Source of the DNA: Eledone cirrhosa
Taxonomy: Eukaryota > Mollusca > Cephalopoda > Octopoda > Eledonidae
DNA length: 64,000 bases
Direction: 5' to 3'
NCBI GenBank assembly: GCA_964016885.1
Contig: OZ024741.1
Coordinates: 410,473,464-410,537,463, forward strand
Positions within the stretch are counted from its first letter, which is position 1; every line of letters starts with the position of its first letter. A program made the position numbers and the translations under genes. Under the pieces are notes generated by a model, which saw only the letters and a program-made list of their open reading frames with translations, had not been told where the DNA came from and made no database searches. Below are positions 12,901 through 24,387 of this stretch, piece by piece.

Positions 12901-14579
12901 GTAAATTAAATCACCAGCAACTACTGCCTTTGAGCATACTCTACTTCTGTAAATTAAATCACCAGCAACTACTGTCTCTGAGCAACCTCTATTTCTGTAA
13001 ATTAAATCACCAGCAACTACTGTCTCTAAGCAACCTCCAACTTTACTAATTAATTCACCAGCAGTACTGTCTCTAAGCAACCTCCAACTTTACTAATTAA
13101 ATCACCAACAACCACTGCCTCTACGCGACCCCTACCTTCACTAATTAAATCACCAGCAGCTACTGTCTGTAAGCAAACCCCACCTTTACTAATTAAATAA
13201 CAGCAAATACTGTCTCTGAGAAATCTCCACCTCTTCTAATTAAATCACCAGTAACTACTGTCTCTGAGCAACCTCCACCTCTTCTAATTAAATCAGCAGC
13301 AACTACTGTCTCTGAGGAGCCTAAACTTCTGTAAATTAAATCACCAGCAACTACTGTCTCTGAGCAACCTCTACTTCTGTAAATTAAATCACCAGCAACT
13401 ACTGTCTCTGAGGAGCCTCTATTTCTGTAAGTTAAATCACCATCAACTGCTGTCTCTGAGGAGCCTCCACTTCTACTAATTAAATCACCAGCAACTACTG
13501 TCTCTAAACACCCTCCAACTTCACTAATTAAATCACCAGCAACTACTGTCTCTGAGCAATCTCCACCTCTTCTAAGTATATCACCAGTAACTACTGTCTC
13601 TGAGCAACCTCCACATCTACTAATTAAATCACCAGCAACTACTGTCTCTGAGGAGCCTTTACTCCTGTAAATTAAATCACCAGCAACTACTGTCTCTGAG
13701 CAACCTCCACCTCTACTAATTAAATAACAGCAACTACCGTCTCTGAGCAACCTCTACTTCTGTAAATTAAATCACCAGCAACTACTGTCTCTGAGCAACC
13801 TCTACTTCTGTAAATTAAATCACCAGCAACTACTGCCTTTGTGCAACCTCTACTTCTGTAAATTAAATCACCAGCAACCACTGTCACTAAGCAACCCCCA
13901 CCTCTACTAATTAAATCACCAGCAACTACTGTCTCTGAGGAGCCTCTACTTCTGTAAATTAAATCACCAACAACTACTCTCTCTGAGCAACCTCCACCAC
14001 TACTAATTAAATCAGCAGCAACTACTGTCTCTGAGGAGCCTCTACTTCTGTAAATTAAATCACCACCAACTACTGTCTCTAAGCAACCTATCCTTCTGTA
14101 AATTAAGTCACCAGCAACTACTGTCTCAGAGCAACCTCTACTTCTGTAAATTAAATCACCAGCAACTACTGTCTCTGAGCAACCTCTACTTCTGTAAATT
14201 AAATCACCAGCAACTACTGTCTCTGAGAAGCCTCTATTTCTGTAAATTAAATCACCATCAACTACTCCCTCTAAGCAACCTCCACCTCTACTAATTAAAT
14301 CACCAGCAACTACTGTCTCTGAGGAGCCTCTATTTCTGTAAATTAAATCACCAGCAACTACTATCTCTAAGCAACCTCCACCTCCACTAATTAAATCACC
14401 AGCAACTACTGTCTCTAAGTCACCTCCAACTTTACTAAATAAATCACCAGCAACTACTGTCTCTGGGCAATCTCCACCTCTTCTAAGTAAATCACCAGTA
14501 ACTACTGTCTCTGAGCAACCTCCACATCTATTAATTAAATCACCAGCAACTACTGTCTCTGAGGTGCCTCTACTTCTGT
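9909..14579. repeat. Diverged HOR units related to 2,785-bp family
   Basis: Same monomer types as the 2,785-bp unit but with insertions and losses of whole monomers. The CGAATTCACCAGCAAGTACTG marker recurs near 10,936, 12,858 and 14,679, about 1,920 and 1,821 bp apart, and a short relative without AAGTACTG lies at 12,235. GAGGTGCC followed by a TGTACATT ending is seen near 12,731 and 14,562. Three monomers are shortened by a base at AAATAACAGCAAC (10,849, 12,144, 13,723). A 96-bp repeat pair (AAGCAACCTATCC plus AGAGCAACC) occurs at about 9,955-10,150. No unique sequence was seen. Confidence 0.85.
12222..12238 (-). other. CENP-B-box-like 17-mer, EcoRI variant
   Basis: Minus strand reads ATTCGTTAGAAGAGGTG. 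Here the following bases make GAATTC, the form used between about 6 and 19.4 kb. TTCG is kept; the first base is A, so the full match is 12 of 17 to the CENP-B consensus. Confidence 0.33.
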
Positions 14580-16020
14580 ACATTAAATCACCAGCAACTA
14601 CCGTCTCTGAGCAACCTCTACTTCTGTAAATTAAATCACCAGCAACTACAGTCTCTAAGCAAACTACACCTCTTCTAACGAATTCACCAGCAAGTACTGT
14701 CTTTGAGCAACATCTACTTCCGTAAATTAAATCACCAGCAACTACTGCCTTTGAGCATACTCTACTTCTGTTAATTAAATCACCAGCAACTACTGTCTCT
14801 GAGCAACCTCTATTTCTATAAATTAAATCACCAGCAACTACTGTCTCTAAGCAACCTCCAACTTTACTAATTAATTCACCAGCAACTACTGTCTCTAAGC
14901 AACCTCCACCTTTACTAATTAAATCACCAACAACCACTGCCTCTACGCGACCCCCACCTTCACTAATTAAATAACAGCAAATACTGTCTCTGAGAAATCT
15001 CCACCTCTTCTAATTAAATAACCAGTAACTACTGTCTCTGAGCAACCTCCACCTCTTCTAATTAAATCAGCAGCAACTACTGTCTCTGAGGAGCCTAAAC
15101 TTCTGTAAATTAAATCACCAGCAACTACTGTCTCTGAGAAACCTCAACTTCTGTAAATTAAATCACCAGCAACTACTGTCTATGAGGAGCCTTATCTTCT
15201 GTAAATTAAATCACCGGCAACTACTGTCTTTAAGCAACCTCCACCTCTACTAATTAAAATCACCAGCAACTACTGTCTCCGAGCAACCTCCACATCTACT
15301 AATTAAATCACCAGCAACTACTGTCTCTGAGCAACCTCTACGTCTGTAAATTAAATCACCAGCAACTACTGTCTTTGACCAACCTCTACTTCTCTAAATT
15401 AAATCACCAGCAACTACTGTCTCTGAGAAACCTCCACCTCTACTAATTAAATCCTCAGCAACTACCGGCTCTGAGCAACCTCTACTTCTGTGAATTAAAT
15501 CACCAGCAACTACTGTCTCTAAGCAACATCCACCTCTACTAATTAAATCACCAGCAACTACTATCTCTAAGCAACCTCCACCTTTTCTAATTAAATCACC
15601 AGCAACCAGTGTCACTAAGCAACCCCCACCTTTACTAATTAAATCACCAGCAACTACTGTCTCTGAGAACCCTCCACCTCTACTAATTAAATCACCAGCA
15701 ACTACTGTCTCTGGGGAGCCTCTACTTCTGTAAATTAAATCACCAGCAACTACTGTCTATGAGGAGCCTAAACTTCTGTAAATCAAATCACCAACAACTA
15801 CTGTCTCTAAGCAACCTCCACCTCTACTAGTTAAAATCACCAGCAACTAATGTCTCCGAGCAATCTCCACATCTACTTATTAAATCACCAGCAACTACTG
15901 TCTCTGAGGAGACTCTACTTCTGTAAATTAAAACAGCAGAAACTACTGTCTGTGAGCAACGTCCACCTCTACTAATTAAATCACCAGCAACTACTGTCTT
16001 TGAGCAACCTCTACTTCTGT
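14580..16020. repeat. 1,441-bp HOR, copy 1
   Basis: First of three tandem copies, phased on ACATTAAATCACC, which reappears at 16,021 and 17,462. The period is 30 x 48 + 1. Features are CGAATTCACC near 14,679, an AAATAACAGC shortened monomer near 14,970, 49-bp monomers near 15,255 and 15,830, an ACCGGCTCTGAGC monomer near 15,465 and AAAACAGCAGAAAC near 15,930. It differs from copy 2 by a few bases, for example GAGAAACC against GAGCAACC near 15,425 and GGGGAGCC against GAGGAGCC near 15,712. Confidence 0.95.
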
Positions 16021-17461
16021 ACATTAAATCACCAGCAACTACCGTCTCTGAGCAACCTCTACTTCTGTAAATTAAATCACCAGCAACTACAGTCTCTAAG
16101 CAAACTACACCTCTTCTAACGAATTCACCAGCAAGTACTGTCTTTGAGCAACATCTACTTCCGTAAATTAAATCACCAGCAACTACTGCCTTTGAGCATA
16201 CTCTACTTCTGTTAATTAAATCACCAGCAACTACTGTCTCTGAGCAACCTCTATTTCTATAAATTAAATCACCAGCAACTACTGTCTCTAAGCAACCTCC
16301 AACTTTACTAATTAATTCACCAGCAACTACTGTCTCTAAGCAACCTCCACCTTTACTAATTAAATCACCAACAACCACTGCCTCTACGCGACCCCCACCT
16401 TCACTAATTAAATAACAGCAAATACTGTCTCTGAGAAATCTCCACCTCTTCTAATTAAATAACCAGTAACTACTGTCTCTGAGCAACCTCCACCTCTTCT
16501 AATTAAATCAGCAGCAACTACTGTCTCTGCGGAGCCTAAACTTCTGTAAATTAAATCACCAGCAACTACTGTCTCTGAGAAACCTCAACTTCTGTAAATT
16601 AAATCACCAGCAACTACTGTCTATGAGGAGCCTTATCTTCTGTAAATTAAATCACCGGCAACTACTGTCTTTAAGCAACCTCCACCTCTACTAATTAAAA
16701 TCACCAGCAACTACTGTCTCCGAGCAACCTCCACATCTACTAATTAAATCACCAGCAACTACTGTCTCTGAGCAACCTCTACGTCTGTAAATTAAATCAC
16801 CAGCAACTACTGTCTTTGACCAACCTCTACTTCTCTAAATTAAATCACCAGCAACTACTGTCTCTGAGCAACCTCCACCTCTACTAATTAAATCCTCAGC
16901 AACTACCGGCTCTGAGCAACCTCTACTTCTGTGAATTAAATCACCAGCAACTACTGTCTCTAAGCAACATCCACCTCTACTAATTAAATCACCAGCAACT
17001 ACTATCTCTAAGCAACCTCCACCTTTTCTAATTAAATCACCAGCAACCAGTGTCACTAAGCAACCCCCACCTTTACTAATTAAATCACCAGCAACTACTG
17101 TCTCTGAGAACCCTCCACCTCTACTAATTAAATCACCAGCAACTACTGTCTCTGAGGAGCCTCTACTTCTGTAAATTAAATCACCAGCAACTACTGTCTA
17201 TGAGGAGCCTAAACTTCTGTAAATCAAATCACCAACAACTACTGTCTCTAAGCAACCTCCACCTCTACTAGTTAAAATCACCAGCAACTAATGTCTCCGA
17301 GCAATCTCCACATCTACTTATTAAATCACCAGCAACTACTGTCTCTGAGGAGACTCTACTTCTGTAAATTAAAACAGCAGAAACTACTGTCTGTGAGCAA
17401 CGTCCACCTCTACTAATTAAATCACCAGCAACTACTGTCTTTGAGCAACCTCTACTTCTGT
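16021..17461. repeat. 1,441-bp HOR, copy 2
   Basis: Middle copy, the same length as copy 1. It shares GTCTCTGCGGAGCC (near 16,525) with copy 3 but not with copy 1, which has GAGGAGCC there. Copies 2 and 3 are therefore closer to each other, pointing to stepwise tandem duplication toward the right. Confidence 0.95.
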
Positions 17462-18797
17462 ACATTAAATCACCAGCAACTACCGTCTCTGAGCAACCTC
17501 TACTTCTGTAAATTAAATCACCAGCAACTACAGTCTCTAAGCAAACTACACCTCTTCTAACGAATTCACCAGCAAGTACTGTCTTTGAGCAACATCTACT
17601 TCCGTAAATTAAATCACCAGCAACTACTGCCTTTGAGCATACTCTACTTCTGTTAATTAAATCACCAGCAACTACTGTCTCTGAGCAACCTCTATTTCTA
17701 TAAATTAAATCACCAGCAACTACTGTCTCTAAGCAACCTCCAACTTTACTAATTAATTCACCAGCAACTACTGTCTCTAAGCAACCTCCACCTTTACTAA
17801 TTAAATCACCAACAACCACTGCCTCTACGCGACCCCCACCTTCACTAATTAAATAACAGCAAATACTGTCTCTGAGAAATCTCCACCTCTTCTAATTAAA
17901 TAACCAGTAACTACTGTCTCTGAGCAACCTCCACCTCTTCTAATTAAATCAGCAGCAACTACTGTCTCTGCGGAGCCTAAACTTCTGTAAATTAAATCAC
18001 CAGCAACTACTGTCTCTGAGAAACCTCAACTTCTGTAAATTAAATCACCAGCAACTACTGTCTATGAGGAGCCTTATCTTCTGTAAATTAAATCACCGGC
18101 AACTACTGTCTTTAAGCAACCTCCACCTCTACTAATTAAAATCACCAGCAACTACTGTCTCCGAGCAACCTCCACATCTACTAATTAAATCACCAGCAAC
18201 TACTGTCTCTGAGCAACCTCTACGTCTGTAAATTAAATCACCAGCAACTACTGTCTTTGACCAACCTCTACTTCTCTAAATTAAATCACCAGCAACTACT
18301 GTCTCTGAGCAACCTCCACCTCTACTAATTAAATCCTCAGCTTTTCTAATTAAATCACCTTTTCTAATTAAATCACCAGCAACCAGTGTCACTAAGCAAC
18401 CCCCAACTTTACTAATTAAATCAGCAGCAACTACTGTCTCTGAGAACCCTCCACCTCTACTAATTAAATCACCAGCAACTACTGTCTCTGAGGAGCCTCT
18501 ACTTCTGTAAATTAAATCACCAGCAACTACTGTCTATGAGGAGCCTAAACTTCTGTAAATCAAATCACCAACAACTACTGTCTCTAAGCAACCTCCACCT
18601 CTACTAGTTAAAATCACCAGCAACTAATGTCTCCGAGCAATCTCCACATCTACTTATTAAATCACCAGCAACTACTGTCTCTGAGGAGACTCTACTTCTG
18701 TAAATTAAAACAGCAGAAACTACTGTCTGTGAGCAACGTCCACCTCTACTAATTAAATCACCAGCAACTACTGTCTTTGAGCAACCTCTACTTCTGT
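17462..18797. repeat. 1,441-bp HOR, copy 3 with net 105-bp deletion
   Basis: Third copy, 1,336 bp long. It follows copy 2 until AAATCCTCAG at about 18,340, then jumps to the CTTTTCTAATTAAATCAC segment and resumes at CAGCAACCAGTGTCAC. The break carries an 18-bp tandem duplication at 18,341-18,358 and 18,359-18,376, off the 48-bp register. After it the copy follows the others to CTTCTGT at 18,797, where the next family begins. Confidence 0.93.
18341..18376. repeat. 18-bp direct tandem duplication at deletion scar
   Basis: CTTTTCTAATTAAATCAC occurs twice back to back at the breakpoint inside the third 1,441-bp unit. This is the only tandem repeat shorter than a monomer that I noticed in the window. 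It fits a break repaired with a short templated duplication, though that mechanism is an inference. Confidence 0.9.
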
Positions 18798-20265
18798 AAA
18801 TTAAATCACCAGCAACTAGTGTCTCTCAGCAACCTCCACGTCTTCAAATTAAATCACCAGCAGCTACTGTCTCTAAGCAATCTCCACTTCTTATAATTAA
18901 ATCACCAGCAACTACTGTCTCTGAGCAACCTCTACTTCTGTAAATTAAATCACCATCAACTACTGTCTAGGAAGAGCCTCTATTTATGTAAATTAAATCA
19001 CCATCAACTACTGTCTCTAAGCAAACTCCACCTATACTAATTAAATCACCAGCAACTACTGTCTCTAAGCAACCTCCAACTTTACTAAATAAATCACCAG
19101 CAACTACTGTCTGTGAGCAATCTCCACCTCTTCTAAGTAAATCACCAGTAACTACTGTCTCTGAGCAACCTACACATCTATTAATTAAATCACCAGCAAC
19201 TACTGTCTCTGAGGAGCCTCTACTTCTGTAAATTAAATCACCAGCAACTACTGTCTCTGAGCAACCTCCATCTCTACTAATTAAATAACAGCAACTACCG
19301 TCTCTGAGCAACCTCTACCTCTGTAAATTAAATCACCAGCAACTACTGTCTCTAAGCAAACTACACCTCTTCTAACGAATTCACCAGCAAGTACTGTCTT
19401 TGAGCAACATCTACTTCTGTAAATTAAATCACCACCAACTACTGTCTCTGAGCAGCCTCTACTTCTGTAAATTAAATCACCAGCAACTACTGCCTCTGAG
19501 CATCCTCTACTTCTGTAAATTAAATCACCAGCAACTACTGTCTCTGAGCAACCTCTATTTCTGTAAATTAAATCACCAGCAACTACTGTCTCAAAGCAAC
19601 CTCCACCTTTACTAATTAAATCACCAGCAACTACTGTCTCTCAGCAACCTCCACCTTTACTAATTAAATCACCAGCAACCACCGTCTTTAAGCAAACCCC
19701 ACCTTTACTAATTAAATCACCAGCAACTACTGTCTCTAAGCAACCTCCAACTTTACTAATTAATTCACCAGCAACTACTGTCTCTAAGCAACCTCCACCT
19801 TTACTAATTAAATCACCAACAACCAGTGCCTCTAAGCAACCCCCACCTTCAATAATTAAATCACCAGCAGCTACTGTCTCTAAACAACCCCCACCTTTAC
19901 TAATTAAATAACAGCAACTACTGTCTCTGAGAAATCTCCACCTCTTCTAATTAAATCACCATTAACTACTGTCTCTGAGCAACCTCCAACTCTTCTAATT
20001 AAATCAGCAGCAACTACTGTCTCTGAGGAGCCTAAACTTCTGTAAATTAAATCACCAGCAACTACTGTCTCTGAGCAACCTCTACTTATGTAAATCAAAT
20101 CACCAGCAACTACTGTCTATGAGGAGCCTAAACTTCTGTAAATTAAATCTCCGGCAACTACTGTCTCTAAGCAACCTCCACCTCCACTAATTAAAATCAC
20201 CAGCAAATACTGTCTCCGAGCAACCTCCACATCTACTAATTAAATCACCAGCAACTACTGTCTCT
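18798..20265. repeat. Transition block between HOR families
   Basis: Starts with CAACTAGTGTCTCTCAGC and CCACGTCTTCAA monomers (about 18,810-18,850), the first appearance of the cassette that dominates after 20 kb. It also still carries the CGAATTCACCAGCAAGTACTG marker (19,376) of the left family. Between about 19,905 and 20,265 it resembles, with more substitutions, the end of the 2,109-bp unit (for example TAACAGCAACTACTG and GGAGCCTAAACTTC). It therefore mixes both families. Confidence 0.8.
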
Positions 20266-22278
20266 AAGCAACCTCTACCTCTACTAATTAAATCACCAGC
20301 AACTACTGTCTCTGAGCAACCTCCTCCTATTCTAATTAAATCAGCAGCAACCACTGTCTTTAATCAACCCAGACCTTTACTAATTAAATCACCAGCAACT
20401 ACTGTCTCAAAGCAACCTACACCTCTTCTAATTAAATCCCCAGCAACTACTGTCTCTGAGAACCCTCTACTTCTGTAAATTAAATCAACAGCAACCACAG
20501 TCTCTGAGCATCCTCTACTTCTGTAAATTAAATCACCAGCAACTTCTGCCTCTGAGCAACCTCTACTTCTGTAAGTGAAATCACCAGCAACTAGTCTGTG
20601 AGGAGCCTCTATTTCTGTACGTTAAATCACCAGCAACTACTGTCTCTAAGCAACCTCCACCTTTGCTAATTAAATCACCAGCAACTACTGTCTCTATGCA
20701 ACCTCCACCTTTACTAATTAAATCACCAACAACCACTGCTTCTAAGCAACCCCCACCTTTACTAATTAAATCACCAGCAGCTACTGTCTCTAAGCAACCC
20801 CCACCTTTACTAATTAAATAACAGCAACTACTGTCTCTGAGAAATCTCCACCTCTTCTAATTAAATCACCAGTAACTACTGTCTCTGAGCAACCTCCACC
20901 TCTTCTAATTAAATCAGCAGCAACTACTGTCTCTGAGGAGCCTAAACTTCTGTAAATTAAATCACCGGCAACTACTGTTTCTAAGCAACCCCCACCTTTA
21001 CTAATTAAATAACAGCAACTACTGTCTCTGAGAAATCTCCACCTCTTCTAATTAAATCACCAGCAACTACCGGCTCTGAGCAACCTCTACTTCTGTGAAT
21101 TAAATCACCAGCAACTACTGTCTATGAGGAGCCTAAACTTCTGTAAATTAAATGACCGGCAACTACTGTCTCTAAGCAACCTCCACCTCTACTAATTAAA
21201 ATCACCAGCAAATACTGTCTCCGAGCAACCTCCACATCTACTAATTAAATCACCAGCAACTACTGTCTCTGAGCAACCTCTACTTCTGTAAATTAAAACA
21301 GCAGAAACTACTGTCTCTAAGCAACCTACATCTCTTCTAACGAAATCACCAGCAACTACTGTCTTTGAGCAACCTCTACTTCTGTAAATTAAATCACCAG
21401 CAACTGGTGTCTCTCAGCAACCTCCACGTCTTCAAATTAAATCACCAGCAACTACTGTCTCTAAGCAATCTCCACTTTTTATAATTAAATCACCAGCAAC
21501 TACTGTCTCTGCGGGGCCTAAACTTCTGTAAATTAAATCACTAGCAACTACTGTCTCTGAGCAACCTCTATATCTGAAAATTAAATCACCATCAACTACT
21601 GCCGTTGAGCAACCTCTATTTCTGTAAATTAAATCACCAGCAACTACTGTCTCTAAGCAACCTCCACCTTTACTAATTAAATCACCAGCAACAACTGTCT
21701 CTCAGCAAACTACACATTTACTAATTAAATCAGCAGCAACCACTGTCTTTAAGCAAACCCCACCTTTACTAATTAAATCACCAGCAACTACTGTCTCTAC
21801 GCAACCTTCAACTTTACTAATTAATTCACCAGCAACTACTGTCTCTAAGTAACCTCCACCTTTACTAATTAAATCACCAACAACCACTGCCTCTAAGTAA
21901 CCCCCACCTTCACTAATTAAATAACAGCAACTACTGTCTCTGAGAAATCTCCACCTCTTCTAATTAAATCACCAGTAACTACTGTCTCTGAGCAACCTCC
22001 ACCTCTTCTAATTAAATCAGCAGCAACTACTGTCTCTGAGGAGCCTAAACTTCTGTAAATTAAATCACCAGCAACTACAGTCTCTGAGCAACCTCTACTT
22101 CTGTAAATTAAATCCCCTGCAACTACTGTCTATGAGGAGCCTAAACTTCTGTAAATTAAATCACCGGCAACTAATGTCTCTAAGCAACCTCCACCTCTAC
22201 TAATTAAAATCACCAGCAACTACTGTCTCCGAGCAACCTCCACATCTACTAATTAAATCACCAGCAACTACTGTCTCT
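20266..22278. repeat. 2,109-bp HOR, copy 1 (96 bp shorter)
   Basis: First of three copies, phased on AAGCAACCTCTACCTC after GTCTCT. It is 2,013 bp because two monomers present in the other copies (AAGCAACCTCC...CTAATTGAATC and GAGGAGGCTC, at 22,421-22,500 in copy 2) are missing after the CCCAGACC monomer near 20,370. Markers are CTCCTCCTATTC near 20,321, CTAGTCTGTGAGG near 20,592, CTGCGGGGCC near 21,507 and AAGTAACC near 21,848. Confidence 0.93.
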
Positions 22279-24387
22279 AAGCAACCTCTACCTCTACTAA
22301 TTAAATCACCAGCAACTACTGTCTCTGAGCAACCTCCTCCTATTCTAATTAAATCAGCAGCAACCACTGTCTTTAATCAACCCAGACCTTTACTAATTAA
22401 ATCACCAGCAACTACTGTCTCTAAGCAACCTCCACCTCTACTAATTGAATCACCAGCAACTACTGTCTCTGAGGAGGCTCTACTTCTGTAAATTAAATCA
22501 CCAACAACTACTGTCTCAAAGCAACCTACACCTCTTCTAATTAAATCCCCAGCAACTACTGTCTCTGAGAACCCTCTACTTCTGTAAATTAAATCAACAG
22601 CAACTACAGTCTCTGAGCATCCTCTACTTCTGTAAATTAAATCACCAGCAACTTCTGCCTCTGAGCAACCTCTACTTCTGTAAGTGAAATCACCAGCAAC
22701 TAGTCTGTGAGGAGCCTCTATTTCTGTACGTTAAATCACCAGCAACTACTGTCTCTAAGCAACCTCCACCTTTGCTAATTAAATCACCAGCAACTACTGT
22801 CTCTATGCAACCTCCACCTTTACTAATTAAATCACCAACAACCACTGCTTCTAAGCAACCCCCACCTTTACTAATTAAATCACCAGCAGCTACTGTCTCT
22901 AAGCAACCCCCACCTTTACTAATTAAATAACAGCAACTACTGTCTCTGAGAAATCTCCACCTCTTCTAATTAAATCACCAGTAACTACTGTCTCTGAGCA
23001 ACCTCCACCTCTTCTAATTAAATCAGCAGCAACTACTGTCTCTGAGGAGCCTAAACTTCTGTAAATTAAATCACCGGCAACTACTGTTTCTAAGCAACCC
23101 CCACCTTTACTAATTAAATAACAGCAACTACTGTCTCTGAGAAATCTCCACCTCTTCTAATTAAATCACCAGCAACTACCGGCTCTGAGCAACCTCTACT
23201 TCTGTGAATTAAATCACCAGCAACTACTGTCTATGAGGAGCCTAAACTTCTGTAAATTAAATGACCGGCAACTACTGTCTCTAAGCAACCTCCACCTCTA
23301 CTAATTAAAATCACCAGCAAATACTGTCTCCGAGCAACCTCCACATCTACTAATTAAATCACCAGCAACTACTGTCTCTGAGCAACCTCTACTTCTGTAA
23401 ATTAAAACAGCAGAAACTACTGTCTCTAAGCAACCTACATCTCTTCTAACGAAATCACCAGCAACTACTGTCTTTGAGCAACCTCTACTTCTGTAAATTA
23501 AATCACCAGCAACTGGTGTCTCTCAGCAACCTCCACGTCTTCAAATTAAATCACCAGCAACTACTGTCTCTAAGCAATCTCCACTTTTTATAATTAAATC
23601 ACCAGCAACTACTGTCTCTGCGGGGCCTAAACTTCTGTAAATTAAATCACTAGCAACTACTGTCTCTGAGCAACCTCTATATCTGAAAATTAAATCACCA
23701 TCAACTACTGCCGTTGAGCAACCTCTATTTCTGTAAATTAAATCACCAGCAACTACTGTCTCTAAGCAACCTCCACCTTTACTAATTAAATCACCAGCAA
23801 CAACTGTCTCTCAGCAAACTACACATTTACTAATTAAATCAGCAGCAACCACTGTCTTTAAGCAAACCCCACCTTTACTAATTAAATCACCAGCAACTAC
23901 TGTCTCTACGCAACCTTCAACTTTACTAATTAATTCACCAGCAACTACTGTCTCTAAGTAACCTCCACCTTTACTAATTAAATCACCAACAACCACTGCC
24001 TCTAAGTAACCCCCACCTTCACTAATTAAATAACAGCAACTACTGTCTCTGAGAAATCTCCACCTCTTCTAATTAAATCACCAGTAACTACTGTCTCTGA
24101 GCAACCTCCACCTCTTCTAATTAAATCAGCAGCAACTACTGTCTCTGAGGAGCCTAAACTTCTGTAAATTAAATCACCAGCAACTACAGTCTCTGAGCAA
24201 CCTCTACTTCTGTAAATTAAATCCCCTGCAACTACTGTCTATGAGGAGCCTAAACTTCTGTAAATTAAATCACCGGCAACTAATGTCTCTAAGCAACCTC
24301 CACCTCTACTAATTAAAATCACCAGCAACTACTGTCTCCGAGCAACCTCCACATCTACTAATTAAATCACCAGCAACTACTGTCTCT
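22279..24387. repeat. 2,109-bp HOR, copy 2
   Basis: Full-length unit, 44 x 48 - 3. The net -3 comes from several small length variants: AAATAACAGC monomers (one base short), CTAGTCTGTGAGG (two bases short) and AATTAAAATCACC monomers (one base long). I noticed no difference from copy 3 in the stretches compared by eye, so copies 2 and 3 look very recently duplicated. Confidence 0.95.
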
